Below are positions 33,683-42,098 of a DNA stretch of 64,000 nucleotides, piece by piece. Position 1 is the stretch's first letter; every line of letters starts with the position of its first letter. The translations under genes were made by a program, and so were the position numbers. This DNA is from Oscillospiraceae bacterium (GTDB lineage Bacteria > Bacillota > Clostridia > Oscillospirales > Oscillospiraceae). The DNA is taken from assembly GCA_017439425.1 (NCBI GenBank), contig JAFSJE010000069.1:19393-83392 (forward strand), in the 5' to 3' direction. The notes under the pieces are model-generated. The model worked only from the letters and a program-made list of their open reading frames with translations. It did no database searches and was not told where the DNA came from.

Positions 33683-33711
33683 TTGTTTTTCGTTTTGCCT
33701 TGTGCTACAAT
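33683..33711 (+). promoter_or_regulatory. Promoter of the thioesterase gene
   Basis: TTGTTT (33683-33688) and TACAAT (33706-33711) are 17 bases apart, leaving a leader of about 20 bases before the ATG at 33740. Confidence 0.65.
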
Positions 33712-33739
33712 GTGACGGATTAATATAAGGAGTACAGAT

Positions 33740-34132
33740 ATGGAATATACATCTGAAGCAGCACTTGAAATATTCAGAAAGAACCACTTTCTCAGCTCCC
33801 TCGGCGTAACAGTGCGCGAGGAGGGCGGAAAGTTTTTCGCCGAGGTCGAGGTTGGCGACGTGCATCTCAACCCGTACGGCATGGTACACGGCGGTATGCT
33901 CTACGCTCTCTCCGATTCAGTCGTCGGGCTTGCCGTGCGCGCTCTCGGCAAGAAGGCGGTCACACTGAACGCGAGCTACAACTATCTCTCGAACGTCTCC
34001 TCCGGCAAGATAATCGCCACCGCGGAAACTATCCGCGCCGGGCGCACCGTCGCGGTTATGAAAAGCGACGTCATAAGCGAGAGCGGCAAGCTCCTCTCCA
34101 CGGGCACGTTTACCTATTACCTCACTGACTGA
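33740..34132 (+). CDS. PaaI-type hotdog thioesterase
   Basis: A 130-residue hotdog-fold protein with the PaaI-family loop NPYGMVHGGMLYALSDSVVGLA, in which the histidine-glycine-glycine segment and the acidic residue four positions on form the active site. Such enzymes hydrolyse acyl- or aryl-CoA thioesters. AAGGAG precedes the ATG. Its own promoter lies just upstream, and the YitT gene follows by 77 bases. The acyl group is unknown. Confidence 0.88.
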   Translation: MEYTSEAALEIFRKNHFLSSLGVTVREEGGKFFAEVEVGDVHLNPYGMVHGGMLYALSDSVVGLAVRALGKKAVTLNASYNYLSNVSSGKIIATAETIRAGRTVAVMKSDVISESGKLLSTGTFTYYLTD

Positions 34133-34209
34133 TAAATTTCATTTTCCTCTTGCATATGCAATTTTTCCGTCGTATAATACATTCGCTTTCGCAGGAAAGA
34201 GGTAGAGAG

Positions 34210-35073
34210 ATGGAAAAGAAAAAGACTTTCACGGACCACGCTATATGGTTTTTACTGCTGAACGCCGGACTTATCGTCACAGCCGCAGGCATCAGCTTCT
34301 TCAAAACGCCGAACAACTTTGCAATGGGCGGCACTTCGGGTCTTGCGATAATTCTCGCGAGCCTCTTCCCTCAGCTGAACGTCGGCGGCTCGATGTTCAT
34401 TATAAACATTCTCCTCATAATCCTCGGCTATATCTTTGTCGGCCGCGGCTTTGCGTGGGCTACGACCTACGCCTCTCTCGCTCTGAGCGGCTTCGTTTCG
34501 GTTTTTGAGTTCATCATGCCGGTCGACCACCCGCTCACGAACGATCCGCTCCTTGAGCTTGTGTGGGCTGTCATACTCCCCGCAGTCGGCAGCGCGATAG
34601 TATTCAACATCGGCGCATCAACCGGCGGTACGGACATCGTTGCGATGATACTCTCGAAGCACACCTCCCTGCCCATCGGAAAAGCGCTTCTGTGCGCGGA
34701 TGTGCTCATCGTACTTGCAACCTTCTGGATCTACGGCATACCGACCGGACTATACTGCACGCTCGGTCTTGTTGCAAAGACCTTCCTCGTAGATATGGTG
34801 ATGGACGGCATAAACTCCCGCAAGTACATCACAATAATCTCGAAAAAGCCCGAGGAGATCGAGGCTTTCATCATAAACAAGCTCAACCGCTCAGCGACCA
34901 TCTCCGACGCTGAGGGCGCCTACTCGCACCAGCATGAGAAGGTAATCACCACCGTTCTCACACGGCGTCAGGCGGTTCTGCTCCGCTCCTTCATCCGCAA
35001 CACGGATCGCGGAGCGTTCATCACGATGGTCAACTCCTCCGAGATAATCGGCAAGGGCTTTATGGATATATAA
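34210..35073 (+). CDS. YitT family membrane protein
   Basis: A 287-residue protein with about five membrane segments (DUF161, YitT) and a C-terminal soluble DUF2179 domain (SRKYITIISKKPEEIEAFIINKL, ISDAEGAYSHQHEKVI). Such proteins may be transporters, but no substrate is established. The ATG at 34210 (MEKKKTFTDH) with AGAGGT upstream is preferred to an in-frame start 20 codons earlier. A strong terminator follows. Confidence 0.9.
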   Translation: MEKKKTFTDHAIWFLLLNAGLIVTAAGISFFKTPNNFAMGGTSGLAIILASLFPQLNVGGSMFIINILLIILGYIFVGRGFAWATTYASLALSGFVSVFEFIMPVDHPLTNDPLLELVWAVILPAVGSAIVFNIGASTGGTDIVAMILSKHTSLPIGKALLCADVLIVLATFWIYGIPTGLYCTLGLVAKTFLVDMVMDGINSRKYITIISKKPEEIEAFIINKLNRSATISDAEGAYSHQHEKVITTVLTRRQAVLLRSFIRNTDRGAFITMVNSSEIIGKGFMDI

Positions 35074-35077
35074 TTTT

Positions 35078-35108
35078 AGCACCGCGCTCATTCAGCGCGG
35101 TGCTTTTT
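35078..35108 (+). terminator. Terminator of the YitT gene
   Basis: AGCACCGCGCT (35078-35088) pairs with AGCGCGGTGCT (35094-35104), with TTTTT at 35104-35108. It sits between convergent genes. Confidence 0.93.
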
Positions 35109-35111
35109 CTG

Positions 35112-35615
35112 TCAGAATTTCATTATTTCGAGGCTTTCGTCGTCCTCTCCGGACTCGATGGACTGGATGACCGCGTCGTAAGAGAAGTCGTCCGATACGT
35201 GTATTGTGACTCTGTCCCCGACTTTTTTGCCCATAAGCGCTCTGCCGACCGGGCTCTCCTTTGAGATAAGCCCCTCCAGCGGGTTCTGCCTGAGGGTGGT
35301 GACTATCCGCACCTCTGTCGGCTCATCGTCGCCGTCAGCAAGGAAGGTCACGCGGCTGAAAAGCCCGGCTACGCCGTCGCGCTCCTTGACCTCTATCACC
35401 TTCGCGGAGGCTATCATGCGCTCAAGATAGCGAATGCGGCTCTCGTTGCGGTTTTTCTCCTGCTTCGCGGCCTTGTACTCGAAGTTTTCGCTGAGGTCGC
35501 CGAAGGAACGGGCGTACTGCACCTCTGCGATGAGCTTTCCTCGCAGGGTGTTTGTCCGGTACTCCAGCTCCTCCTTCATCTTTTTAATATCTACTGCGGT
35601 CAGCTCGTCGTTCAT
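35112..35615 (-). CDS. greA: Transcription elongation factor GreA
   Basis: A 167-residue factor with an N-terminal coiled coil (KKMKEELEYRTNTLRGKLIAEVQYARSFGD, acidic tip residues near the loop) and a C-terminal FKBP-like domain. GreA enters the RNA polymerase secondary channel and stimulates cleavage of backtracked transcripts. The usual start LTxEGxxKLxxEL is altered (LTAVDIKKMKEEL), so this may be a divergent GreA paralogue. Its ATG overlaps the stop of the upstream helical protein (TAATG). Confidence 0.88.
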   Translation of the reverse strand: MNDELTAVDIKKMKEELEYRTNTLRGKLIAEVQYARSFGDLSENFEYKAAKQEKNRNESRIRYLERMIASAKVIEVKERDGVAGLFSRVTFLADGDDEPTEVRIVTTLRQNPLEGLISKESPVGRALMGKKVGDRVTIHVSDDFSYDAVIQSIESGEDDESLEIMKF

Positions 35616-36226
35616 TACTCTTCGGGCTTCTCCTCGGTCGCTTCCTCAACGGCTTCCTTGACATCCTCGACGGCATCGGCAGCTTTCTCCTCGGTCTCCT
35701 CTACTACCTCGACTACCTCTTCGGCAACGTCCTCAGCCTTATCGCAGGTCTGATTCTTGATCTCCTCGACCTTGGCGGCGCCCTTTTCGATGATGTCGTT
35801 AAGCGCTTCGCCCGCCTTGTCGCTGTACTCGCCGGCCTTCTCCTTGACTACCTCGACTCCGGCGGCTACCTTTTCCTTGACCTCCTCGATCTTCGCGTCA
35901 ATCTCGGGATTCTCGCCATTGATGTTGATGCGGAGGCTGTCGCCGGACTTGCTTCTGAGCTCCTCAAGCTCCGCCTCCTTCTGAGCAATAAGCTCAAGAG
36001 AGAGCTTTACCTTCGCCGCCTTCTCGGCTATCTCGCCCTCGATATCGTCGCCGAGGGTGGCGTAGAGCGCCTTGCCGAGCTCCGCGTAAGCGTCTCTGAG
36101 CGCGTTTCTCTCGCCGCCGAGGTCTGTGGAGAGCTTTGCGCGCTTTGCAAGCTCGCCCGCCTTGTCGGTGACTGTCTTTGCGGTCTCGCTGACCTTGTTC
36201 ATGATTTCATCAAAGTTGAATTCCAT
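35615..36226 (-). CDS. Charged helical protein of unknown function
   Basis: A 203-residue protein that I do not recognise. It is almost wholly predicted helix: residues 1-60 resemble small Clostridia proteins opening with MEFNFDEIMNKVSETAKTVTDKAGELAKRAK, followed by repeated Lys/Glu/Ala segments similar to apolipoprotein or LEA-type amphipathic helices and a very acidic C-terminal tail. GGAGGAAG precedes the ATG at 36226; the frame is open upstream but into lgt. No signal peptide or membrane segment. It is coupled to greA downstream and lgt upstream. Confidence 0.75.
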   Translation of the reverse strand: MEFNFDEIMNKVSETAKTVTDKAGELAKRAKLSTDLGGERNALRDAYAELGKALYATLGDDIEGEIAEKAAKVKLSLELIAQKEAELEELRSKSGDSLRININGENPEIDAKIEEVKEKVAAGVEVVKEKAGEYSDKAGEALNDIIEKGAAKVEEIKNQTCDKAEDVAEEVVEVVEETEEKAADAVEDVKEAVEEATEEKPEE

Positions 36227-36227
36227 T

Positions 36228-37088
36228 TTATTCTTCCTCCATTTTATTGAGTTTGTTAACATACATATTTGCCGCGTCCGGCTTTTTAATGAAGCGCACA
36301 TAGATAAGTATACCCGCCGCTGCCACCGCGCATACCCCCGCAAGCAGCTGACTTACGCGGAGGCCGGTATCGAAGAAATACAGAGAGTCAGTTCTGAGAC
36401 CCTCTATCCACACTCTGCCGAGCCCATACCAGCCGAGGTACATGAGGAAAATCTCGCCGTCGAATTTGCGGTGCTTTTTTGAGTACCAGTGGATGAAGAG
36501 AAAGCCGATGAGGTTCCATACGGATTCATAAAAAAACGTCGGGTGAACATAGGTCGTCGCGCCGCCGTAGGTGAGCCCCATGCGCCAAGGCAGGTCAGTT
36601 TCGTAGCCGTAAGCCTCGCGGTTCATGAAGTTTCCCCACCTGCCTATTGCCTGGCCAATCATAAAGCCGAGGGACACGACGTCCATAAACGGCAGAAACG
36701 GAAGCTTTTTCACGCGGCAGTAGACAATAAGCGTTGCCGCTGCGCCGATAAGACCGCCGTAAAAGGCAAGTCCGCCGTTCCATATCGCGATGTAGTCAAT
36801 GAACGGCTTGCCGCGGAAAAGGTCCAGATAGAATATGACGTAGTACGCTCTCGCGCAGATAAGTCCGATGGGCAGTCCCCAGATTATTACGTCGTAAAGA
36901 GAGTCCGGTTCAACGCCGAACTGCTTCGATCTGCGGGTGCAGTAGAGAACCGCCAGCAGAAAGCCTGTCGCGATGATAACGCCGTACCAGTGAATGGTCA
37001 GCGGGCCGAGTGAAAACGCGCTCGGCGGGTTTATATAGAAGTCCTCCCCGAAGATCGGAAAGGATATTGCGCCGTCCGGAAAGTTCAT
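36228..37088 (-). CDS. lgt: Prolipoprotein diacylglyceryl transferase
   Basis: A 286-residue membrane enzyme that moves diacylglycerol from phosphatidylglycerol to the lipobox cysteine of prolipoproteins. The signature is GQAIGRWGNFMNREAYG, and HWYGVIIATGF and the final GLGRVWIEGLR are typical. About seven membrane segments. The ATG at 37088 overlaps the yfmH stop by one base and has GGAGG seven bases before it; a GTG one codon upstream is the alternative. At least two lipoproteins in this window would be substrates. Confidence 0.95.
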   Translation of the reverse strand: MNFPDGAISFPIFGEDFYINPPSAFSLGPLTIHWYGVIIATGFLLAVLYCTRRSKQFGVEPDSLYDVIIWGLPIGLICARAYYVIFYLDLFRGKPFIDYIAIWNGGLAFYGGLIGAAATLIVYCRVKKLPFLPFMDVVSLGFMIGQAIGRWGNFMNREAYGYETDLPWRMGLTYGGATTYVHPTFFYESVWNLIGFLFIHWYSKKHRKFDGEIFLMYLGWYGLGRVWIEGLRTDSLYFFDTGLRVSQLLAGVCAVAAAGILIYVRFIKKPDAANMYVNKLNKMEEE

Positions 37089-38365
37089 CACTCATCCTCC
37101 CTCCCCCGCACTGTGCTCACGGCAAAGCGCCCTGGCGTAACGTATTTTGCAAGGAAATCCCTGACCTCTTTTTCCGTTATGCCGGATAGCACCGGCACGA
37201 GGTCGAAGTAATCGTAGCCCTCGCTCATCGCGCAGGCAACGTTGTAGCAAATGCTGTCAAAGCTCGACAAGCCCCTCAGCTCGTCGCCGATGACGCTTCT
37301 TTTCCTTCGCTCGAAGAAGTCTCTGTCGAGCCCATTTTCCGAAAGGATCTTTGCCTCGCGCATCACGTCGGAGATAACTCTGTCGCTCTCATCGGTCTCG
37401 CCGCCGAAGGATATGAAGCTCACGCCGTTAGCGGACTCAAAGTCGTAGCCGAAGGTCTCGTTGATGACGCCCTCGGAGTAGAGGCGCGAGTATAGCGGCG
37501 AAGCCTCGCCCATAAGTATCGAAAGGCTCAGCGCGGCGGTGAGCTCGTGGCGTATCGCCCGCGAGCCGGTAAGCCCCGGTTCTGTCTTGGCTCCCGCGAG
37601 GAATATCGGCGCCGCGACGTCCATGACGGCGGTTTTCTCCTCCTTAACGGGCTTCTCGCTCTCCTTAGGATATGCTCTTTCCGGTGCAAATCCGCGGGGC
37701 GCGGTCATAAGCTCAGTTACCTTTTTTATAGCCTCCCTCTCGTCGAGGTCGCCGCAGAGCACAAGCTGCATATTGCCCGGAACGTAGAACGCCTCGTGGC
37801 ACAGCATAAGCTTCTCGGCGGTAATATTTTCTATACTCTTCACCGTTCCGACCACCGCATCGCGTATCGGATGGCGGCGGAAGAGGCACCGCAGAAGGTT
37901 ATAGTAGAGCGCGTTGTCAGGGTCGTCCTCGCCCATGACTATCTCCTGCGCGATTATCGGCTTCTCCTTCTCAATGCTCTCATCGGTGAAGGCCGGGTGC
38001 ATCACAAAGTCTATGAGTGTTTCGAGGTTTTCATAGAAGTGCTTCGTGCAGTCAAAGTGAAAGGCGGTCATGTCGGTTGAGGTAAAGGCGTTCGCCGTGG
38101 CGCCGCGCTTCGAGAGAATGGCGAGCGCGTCCTCGCCGCTCTCGCGCTCGAACATTTTATGCTCTAAAAAGTGCGCCGTTCCGGCGGGCATCTCATACTT
38201 TTCGCCCTTGTAGGTGAATCTTATATCAGCCGAGCCGAAGGCTGCGCTGAGAAAAGCCATTTTCTTGCGAAAGCCCGGTTTTTTGACTATTGCAACGCGC
38301 AGTCCGTTTTCGAGAGTTTCGTAAAAGACTGTCTCACCGATGCGGGGATATTCCTTTTTCGTCAT
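37088..38365 (-). CDS. yfmH: M16 family metallopeptidase, YfmH-like
   Basis: A 425-residue pitrilysin-type protein with the inverted zinc motif HFLEH in PAGTAHFLEHKMFE and a downstream glutamate region, so it looks catalytic. It pairs with the preceding gene, an M16 protein without the motif, as in Bacillus YfmF-YfmH, linked to 5-aminopentanol modification of elongation factor P. The start at 38365 overlaps yfmF by four bases (ATGA) with a good ribosome site; an upstream in-frame start lies inside yfmF. Confidence 0.88.
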   Translation of the reverse strand: MTKKEYPRIGETVFYETLENGLRVAIVKKPGFRKKMAFLSAAFGSADIRFTYKGEKYEMPAGTAHFLEHKMFERESGEDALAILSKRGATANAFTSTDMTAFHFDCTKHFYENLETLIDFVMHPAFTDESIEKEKPIIAQEIVMGEDDPDNALYYNLLRCLFRRHPIRDAVVGTVKSIENITAEKLMLCHEAFYVPGNMQLVLCGDLDEREAIKKVTELMTAPRGFAPERAYPKESEKPVKEEKTAVMDVAAPIFLAGAKTEPGLTGSRAIRHELTAALSLSILMGEASPLYSRLYSEGVINETFGYDFESANGVSFISFGGETDESDRVISDVMREAKILSENGLDRDFFERRKRSVIGDELRGLSSFDSICYNVACAMSEGYDYFDLVPVLSGITEKEVRDFLAKYVTPGRFAVSTVRGREDE

Positions 38366-39639
38366 TTCGCACTCCCCTTTCCGGCGAGGAAGAAAACAGT
38401 GTCGAGCTGAACGCTCTGCGCGCACCGCACGACCTCTTCCTTTGTCACCAGGTCGCACAGACCGCCGAATTCCGAGGGCTTTATGTCGAGCCCCTGCAAG
38501 AGAAAATTCAGTGTGACGCTCTCGCGCGCGGGAAGCGAATCCTCGACCGAGTACATCGCGCCGACAACGAAGCTCTTGGCATTCTCCAGCTCCTCATCGG
38601 TGATATCGCCCTCCTGCATTGCACTGAGCTGTGAGGCTATTGCATCCATCGCCTCGTCGTACTTCTCCGTGTCTATGCCGCAGGAGACGAACATTGCGCC
38701 CTTCATTCTGTCAACGGTGCTCGAGGCGTAATAGCACAGTCCGCGCTTCTCGCGCACCTCGCGGAAGAGCTTGCTCGTGACGGCGCCGCCGAAAATCGAG
38801 TTCATTATCGTGAGCGCAGGCTGATTGTTTTCTATGGCGCTCTTACCGATGCGGTAGCCTATGGACAGCTTCGCCTGCTTCAGCGGCAGCTCCTCGCGGA
38901 TTATCTTCGGCTTTCTGATACTGCCGTCAAACACCTCTGTCTGCGGCATTGAAGCACCGAACACCGGCATTTTCGTGCTGAGCGCGCTCTTCACAGCGCT
39001 CTCAACCCGCCTTGCGCTCGCCGCGCCGACGTAAATGACCTCGATGGGCGAGGCGGCGATGAGTTCTCTGTAGTAGCGCGTCAGCGTTGCGACGCTTATC
39101 TTCTTAGCCTCCAGCTCGCGTCCGAGCTTCGGCACGCCGTAGGCTTCCTTCTTAAACATATTCTGAATGAGGCTCAGATTTGCGTAGCCGCGCTTGTCGT
39201 TCAGCGAGGCGCGGATGTCGGCGAGAAGATTCTCGCGCTCGGTCTCAACGTACTCAGGTCTAAGCCTGCCGCCGAAGGTCGCCGGTGAGAGGAGCATTTC
39301 GCCCATTAGCTCCGCCATCTTCTCGAGCAGCATCGTATCTGAGCCGACGAAAGCCTCGTCGGCAAAGTCGGAGTAGAACCCGCATATCTGCGTTTCACCG
39401 CGCTTGCGCACGAATGCCTCGAGCCGAGCGCCGTAGTTATCGTCGAGATATGCCTCTATCGCCTGCATATCCGGCTTCGAGGCGGTTCCGCGCCGCAGGA
39501 CGTACGGAAGCACCGCGCACATCGCAGCGGTTTCCTTTCTGAGCGGCGTAAGCACGTTCATCGAAAGGCACGCCGTTTTGAATTTCAGCTCGTTTATCAC
39601 CGTGAGTCGCACGCCGGGCGATATGTTTATTGTTTCCAT
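38362..39639 (-). CDS. yfmF: M16 family protein without zinc motif, YfmF-like
   Basis: A 425-residue M16-fold protein. Where active members carry HxxEH it has YVLRRGTASKPDMQAIEAYL, so it should be catalytically dead and act as the partner of the downstream active M16 protein, as the two halves of mitochondrial processing peptidase do. Together they match YfmF-YfmH. The efp gene for elongation factor P is in the same window at 47042. An AGGGGAGGTG site precedes the ATG. Confidence 0.85.
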   Translation of the reverse strand: METINISPGVRLTVINELKFKTACLSMNVLTPLRKETAAMCAVLPYVLRRGTASKPDMQAIEAYLDDNYGARLEAFVRKRGETQICGFYSDFADEAFVGSDTMLLEKMAELMGEMLLSPATFGGRLRPEYVETERENLLADIRASLNDKRGYANLSLIQNMFKKEAYGVPKLGRELEAKKISVATLTRYYRELIAASPIEVIYVGAASARRVESAVKSALSTKMPVFGASMPQTEVFDGSIRKPKIIREELPLKQAKLSIGYRIGKSAIENNQPALTIMNSIFGGAVTSKLFREVREKRGLCYYASSTVDRMKGAMFVSCGIDTEKYDEAMDAIASQLSAMQEGDITDEELENAKSFVVGAMYSVEDSLPARESVTLNFLLQGLDIKPSEFGGLCDLVTKEEVVRCAQSVQLDTVFFLAGKGSAK

Positions 39640-39667
39640 TCAGGCGCACCTCCCCTCATACCCGCCT

Positions 39668-39673
39668 ATTATA
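39668..39673 (-). promoter_or_regulatory. Probable -10 of the yfmF-yfmH-lgt-greA operon
   Basis: A consensus TATAAT on the minus strand, 28 bases before the yfmF ATG. The -35 region 17 bases upstream (TTTAAT) is poor. Confidence 0.45.
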
Positions 39674-39747
39674 CTACCATTTTACAATAAATTAAATGAC
39701 TTTTTTGTAAATTCGGAAATATTGATATGAGTGGCAAGAAAAAATGC

Positions 39748-39776
39748 TTGACAAGGGTGCGGTTTTGCGTTATACT
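39748..39776 (+). promoter_or_regulatory. Promoter of the ylxM-ffh operon
   Basis: Consensus TTGACA (39748-39753) and TATACT (39771-39776) with a 17-base spacer. This appears to be the main promoter for ylxM, ffh, rpsP, khpA, rimM and trmD. Confidence 0.88.
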
Positions 39777-39820
39777 CTTCAGGTGTCAAGTAATAATGCT
39801 TTGCAGAGGGAGGCGGCAAA

Positions 39821-40177
39821 ATGCCGGACAGTGCGCTGGAGAAATCGCTCCTCTATGATTTTTACGGCGAGCTCCTCTCCGAAAAGCAGCGCGACGCCTT
39901 CGACCTATACTACAATGACGACCTCAGCCTCGCCGAGATCGCCGCGGAGTGGGGCACGAGTCGTCAGAACGTGCACGACGCCCTCAAAAAGGCTGAGAGC
40001 GCTATGGCTGAGCTCGAGGCTAAGACCGGCCTTGTGCGCCGGTACGAGGTGATGACCGGCGCGATCGAAGAGCTTGACAGAAAGCTTACCGAACTGAAAA
40101 GCGCGCTTCCCGAGAGCGCCTACGGCGCCGTCGAGGATATCCGCGCCGATATTGAAAGGCTTAGAGATGGCATTTGA
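39821..40177 (+). CDS. ylxM: YlxM family DNA-binding protein of the SRP operon
   Basis: A 118-residue sigma-70 region-4-like helix-turn-helix protein (YYNDDLSLAEIAAEWGTSRQNVHDALKKAE), the conserved gene before ffh in Firmicutes. YlxM binds Ffh-SRP RNA and modulates the signal recognition particle in streptococci. GAGGGAGG precedes the ATG. It overlaps ffh by 11 bases. Confidence 0.93.
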   Translation: MPDSALEKSLLYDFYGELLSEKQRDAFDLYYNDDLSLAEIAAEWGTSRQNVHDALKKAESAMAELEAKTGLVRRYEVMTGAIEELDRKLTELKSALPESAYGAVEDIRADIERLRDGI

Positions 40178-41513
40178 ATCCCTTTCCGATAAACTGAATA
40201 ACGCTTTCAAAAAGCTCAAAGGCAAGGGCCGCCTCTCCGAGGGTGATATCAAGGAGGCTATGCGCGAGGTGCGCCTTGCGCTCCTTGAGGCGGACGTAAG
40301 CTACAAGGTCGTCAAGGACTTTGTAAAGACCGTTTCCGAGCGCGCAGTCGGGCAGGACGTTATGGAGTCCCTCACCCCCGCGCAGATGGTCATAAAAATC
40401 GTCAATGAGGAGCTAATCGGCCTCATGGGCGGGCAAACGGCGAAGCTCAATATGTCCTCGAAGGGCCTCACGATAGTGATGCTCGTCGGACTTCAGGGTG
40501 CGGGCAAAACCACGAACGGTGCAAAGCTCGCGGCATATATCAAGAAGCACAACAATAAGCGTCCGCTGCTCGTGGCGTGCGACATCTACCGCCCCGCTGC
40601 GATAAAGCAGCTCGAGACAGTCGGCGGTCAGCTCGGCATTCCGGTGTTCCAGATGGGCACCGAGGACCCGGTGATAATCGCAAAGAGCGCGATCGAGCAC
40701 GCGAAAAAGCACGGCAACGACCTCGTTATCCTCGATACTGCAGGCCGCCTGCACATCGACGAAGCGCTGATGGACGAATTGAAGCGCGTCAAGGCGGAGG
40801 TAAACCCCGACGAGATACTCCTCGTGGTCGACGCGATGACCGGTCAGGACGCGGTAAACGCCGCGAAGGCGTTTGACGACGCTCTCGGCATCACCGGCGT
40901 AATGCTCACAAAGCTTGACGGTGACGCGCGCGGCGGCGCGGCGCTCTCGGTCAGAGCCGTCACGGGCAAGCCCATCAAGTTCTCCGGCATCGGTGAAAAG
41001 CTTACGGACATTGAGCCGTTCCATCCCGACAGAATGGCGAGCCGCATACTCGGCATGGGCGATGTGCTGACCCTCATCGAAAAGGCTGAGGCGGCCATCG
41101 ACCAGAAGAAGGCGGCGGAGATGGCTGAAAAGCTCCGCAAAAACTCCTTCACTCTCTCAGATTACTACGATCAGCTCGTTCAGCTCAGGGGCATGGGAAT
41201 GCAGGACATCGCAGGTATGCTTCCGGGCGGCGCCGGCAAGGCGCTCCAGGGCGCGAAGCTCGATGAGCGTCAGCTCATGCGCACCGAGGCGATAATTCTC
41301 TCAATGACCCAGCGCGAGCGCGACGATCCCGCGATCATCAACCACAGCCGCAAAAAGCGCATCGCAGCCGGCAGCGGCACAACAGTGGTCGATGTAAACC
41401 GTCTTCTGAAGCAGTACGAGCTTCTAAAGCAGATGACAAAGCAGCTCAGTAAGGGCAAGATGCCCGGCATGATGGGCGGCGGCAGAAAAGGCAAAAATCC
41501 CTTCGGGTTTTGA
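40167..41513 (+). CDS. ffh: Signal recognition particle protein Ffh
   Basis: A 448-residue SRP54 GTPase: an N domain, a G domain with GLQGAGKTTNGAKLA, DTAGRLHIDEALM and TKLDGDARGGAAL, and a methionine-rich M domain ending GMMGGGRKGKNPFGF. It targets nascent membrane and secreted proteins through SRP RNA and FtsY. The ATG at 40167 (MAFESLSDKL) is the normal N-terminus. The SRP RNA gene and ftsY are not in the window. Confidence 0.97.
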   Translation: MAFESLSDKLNNAFKKLKGKGRLSEGDIKEAMREVRLALLEADVSYKVVKDFVKTVSERAVGQDVMESLTPAQMVIKIVNEELIGLMGGQTAKLNMSSKGLTIVMLVGLQGAGKTTNGAKLAAYIKKHNNKRPLLVACDIYRPAAIKQLETVGGQLGIPVFQMGTEDPVIIAKSAIEHAKKHGNDLVILDTAGRLHIDEALMDELKRVKAEVNPDEILLVVDAMTGQDAVNAAKAFDDALGITGVMLTKLDGDARGGAALSVRAVTGKPIKFSGIGEKLTDIEPFHPDRMASRILGMGDVLTLIEKAEAAIDQKKAAEMAEKLRKNSFTLSDYYDQLVQLRGMGMQDIAGMLPGGAGKALQGAKLDERQLMRTEAIILSMTQRERDDPAIINHSRKKRIAAGSGTTVVDVNRLLKQYELLKQMTKQLSKGKMPGMMGGGRKGKNPFGF

Positions 41514-41552
41514 TAAATTGAAATAAAAAATTTTTAAGGATGGTAAAGAAAA

Positions 41553-41792
41553 ATGGTTAAAATCAGACTTCGCAGAATGGGCGCCAAGAAGAACCCGTTT
41601 TACAGAATAGTCGTCGCTGACGGCCGCTTCCCCCGCGATGGCCGCTTCATCGAGGAGATCGGCACCTATGATCCGATGGCCTCCGACAACAAGGTTGCCA
41701 TTAAGGCTGACCGCGCTCAGGAGTGGCTTAAGAACGGCGCTCAGCCGACCGATACTGTCAAGACCCTGCTCAAAAAAGCGGGCGTTCTTTGA
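41553..41792 (+). CDS. rpsP: 30S ribosomal protein S16
   Basis: A 79-residue S16 with the standard start [23 protein letters not shown]. It is in the ffh-rpsP-khpA-rimM-trmD order typical of Firmicutes. AAGGA lies upstream at a somewhat long spacing. Confidence 0.97.
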   Translation: MVKIRLRRMGAKKNPFYRIVVADGRFPRDGRFIEEIGTYDPMASDNKVAIKADRAQEWLKNGAQPTDTVKTLLKKAGVL

Positions 41793-41806
41793 TCGGGGGC
41801 TAAGCC

Positions 41807-42046
41807 TTGAAGGAGCTTCTTACCTATATCGCGCAGAATCTCGTTGATTCTCCCGATGCCGTGGTAGTCACCGAGAGAGACGACGGCGACAAGACCGTTT
41901 TCTCCCTTCGCGTTGCCCCCGACGATATGGGCAAGGTGATAGGCCGTCACGGCAAGATAGCAAAAGAGATCCGCGCGCTCATGCGCTCTGTCGCTCAGCG
42001 TCAGAACAAGCATATCAGCGTAGATATTCTCGACGAGGACGAATAA
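41807..42046 (+). CDS. khpA: KH-domain RNA-binding protein KhpA
   Basis: A 79-residue single KH domain with the GRHGKIAKEIR loop that grips RNA. KhpA (YlqC) pairs with KhpB/EloR and influences cell elongation and small-RNA binding. Homologues begin MKELLxYIA, and here that start is a TTG at 41807, preceded by GGGGG. It lies between rpsP and rimM. Confidence 0.93.
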   Translation: MKELLTYIAQNLVDSPDAVVVTERDDGDKTVFSLRVAPDDMGKVIGRHGKIAKEIRALMRSVAQRQNKHISVDILDEDE

Positions 42047-42055
42047 GACACACCG

Positions 42056-42081
42056 AAAGAGAGGACATTGTCCTCTCTTTT
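42056..42081 (+). terminator. Hairpin between khpA and rimM
   Basis: AAAGAGAGGAC (42056-42066) pairs with GTCCTCTCTTT (42070-42080), followed by one more T. The short T tract suggests partial termination, lowering rimM and trmD below the ribosomal genes. Confidence 0.7.
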
Positions 42082-42098
42082 GAGTATATGAGGAAACT

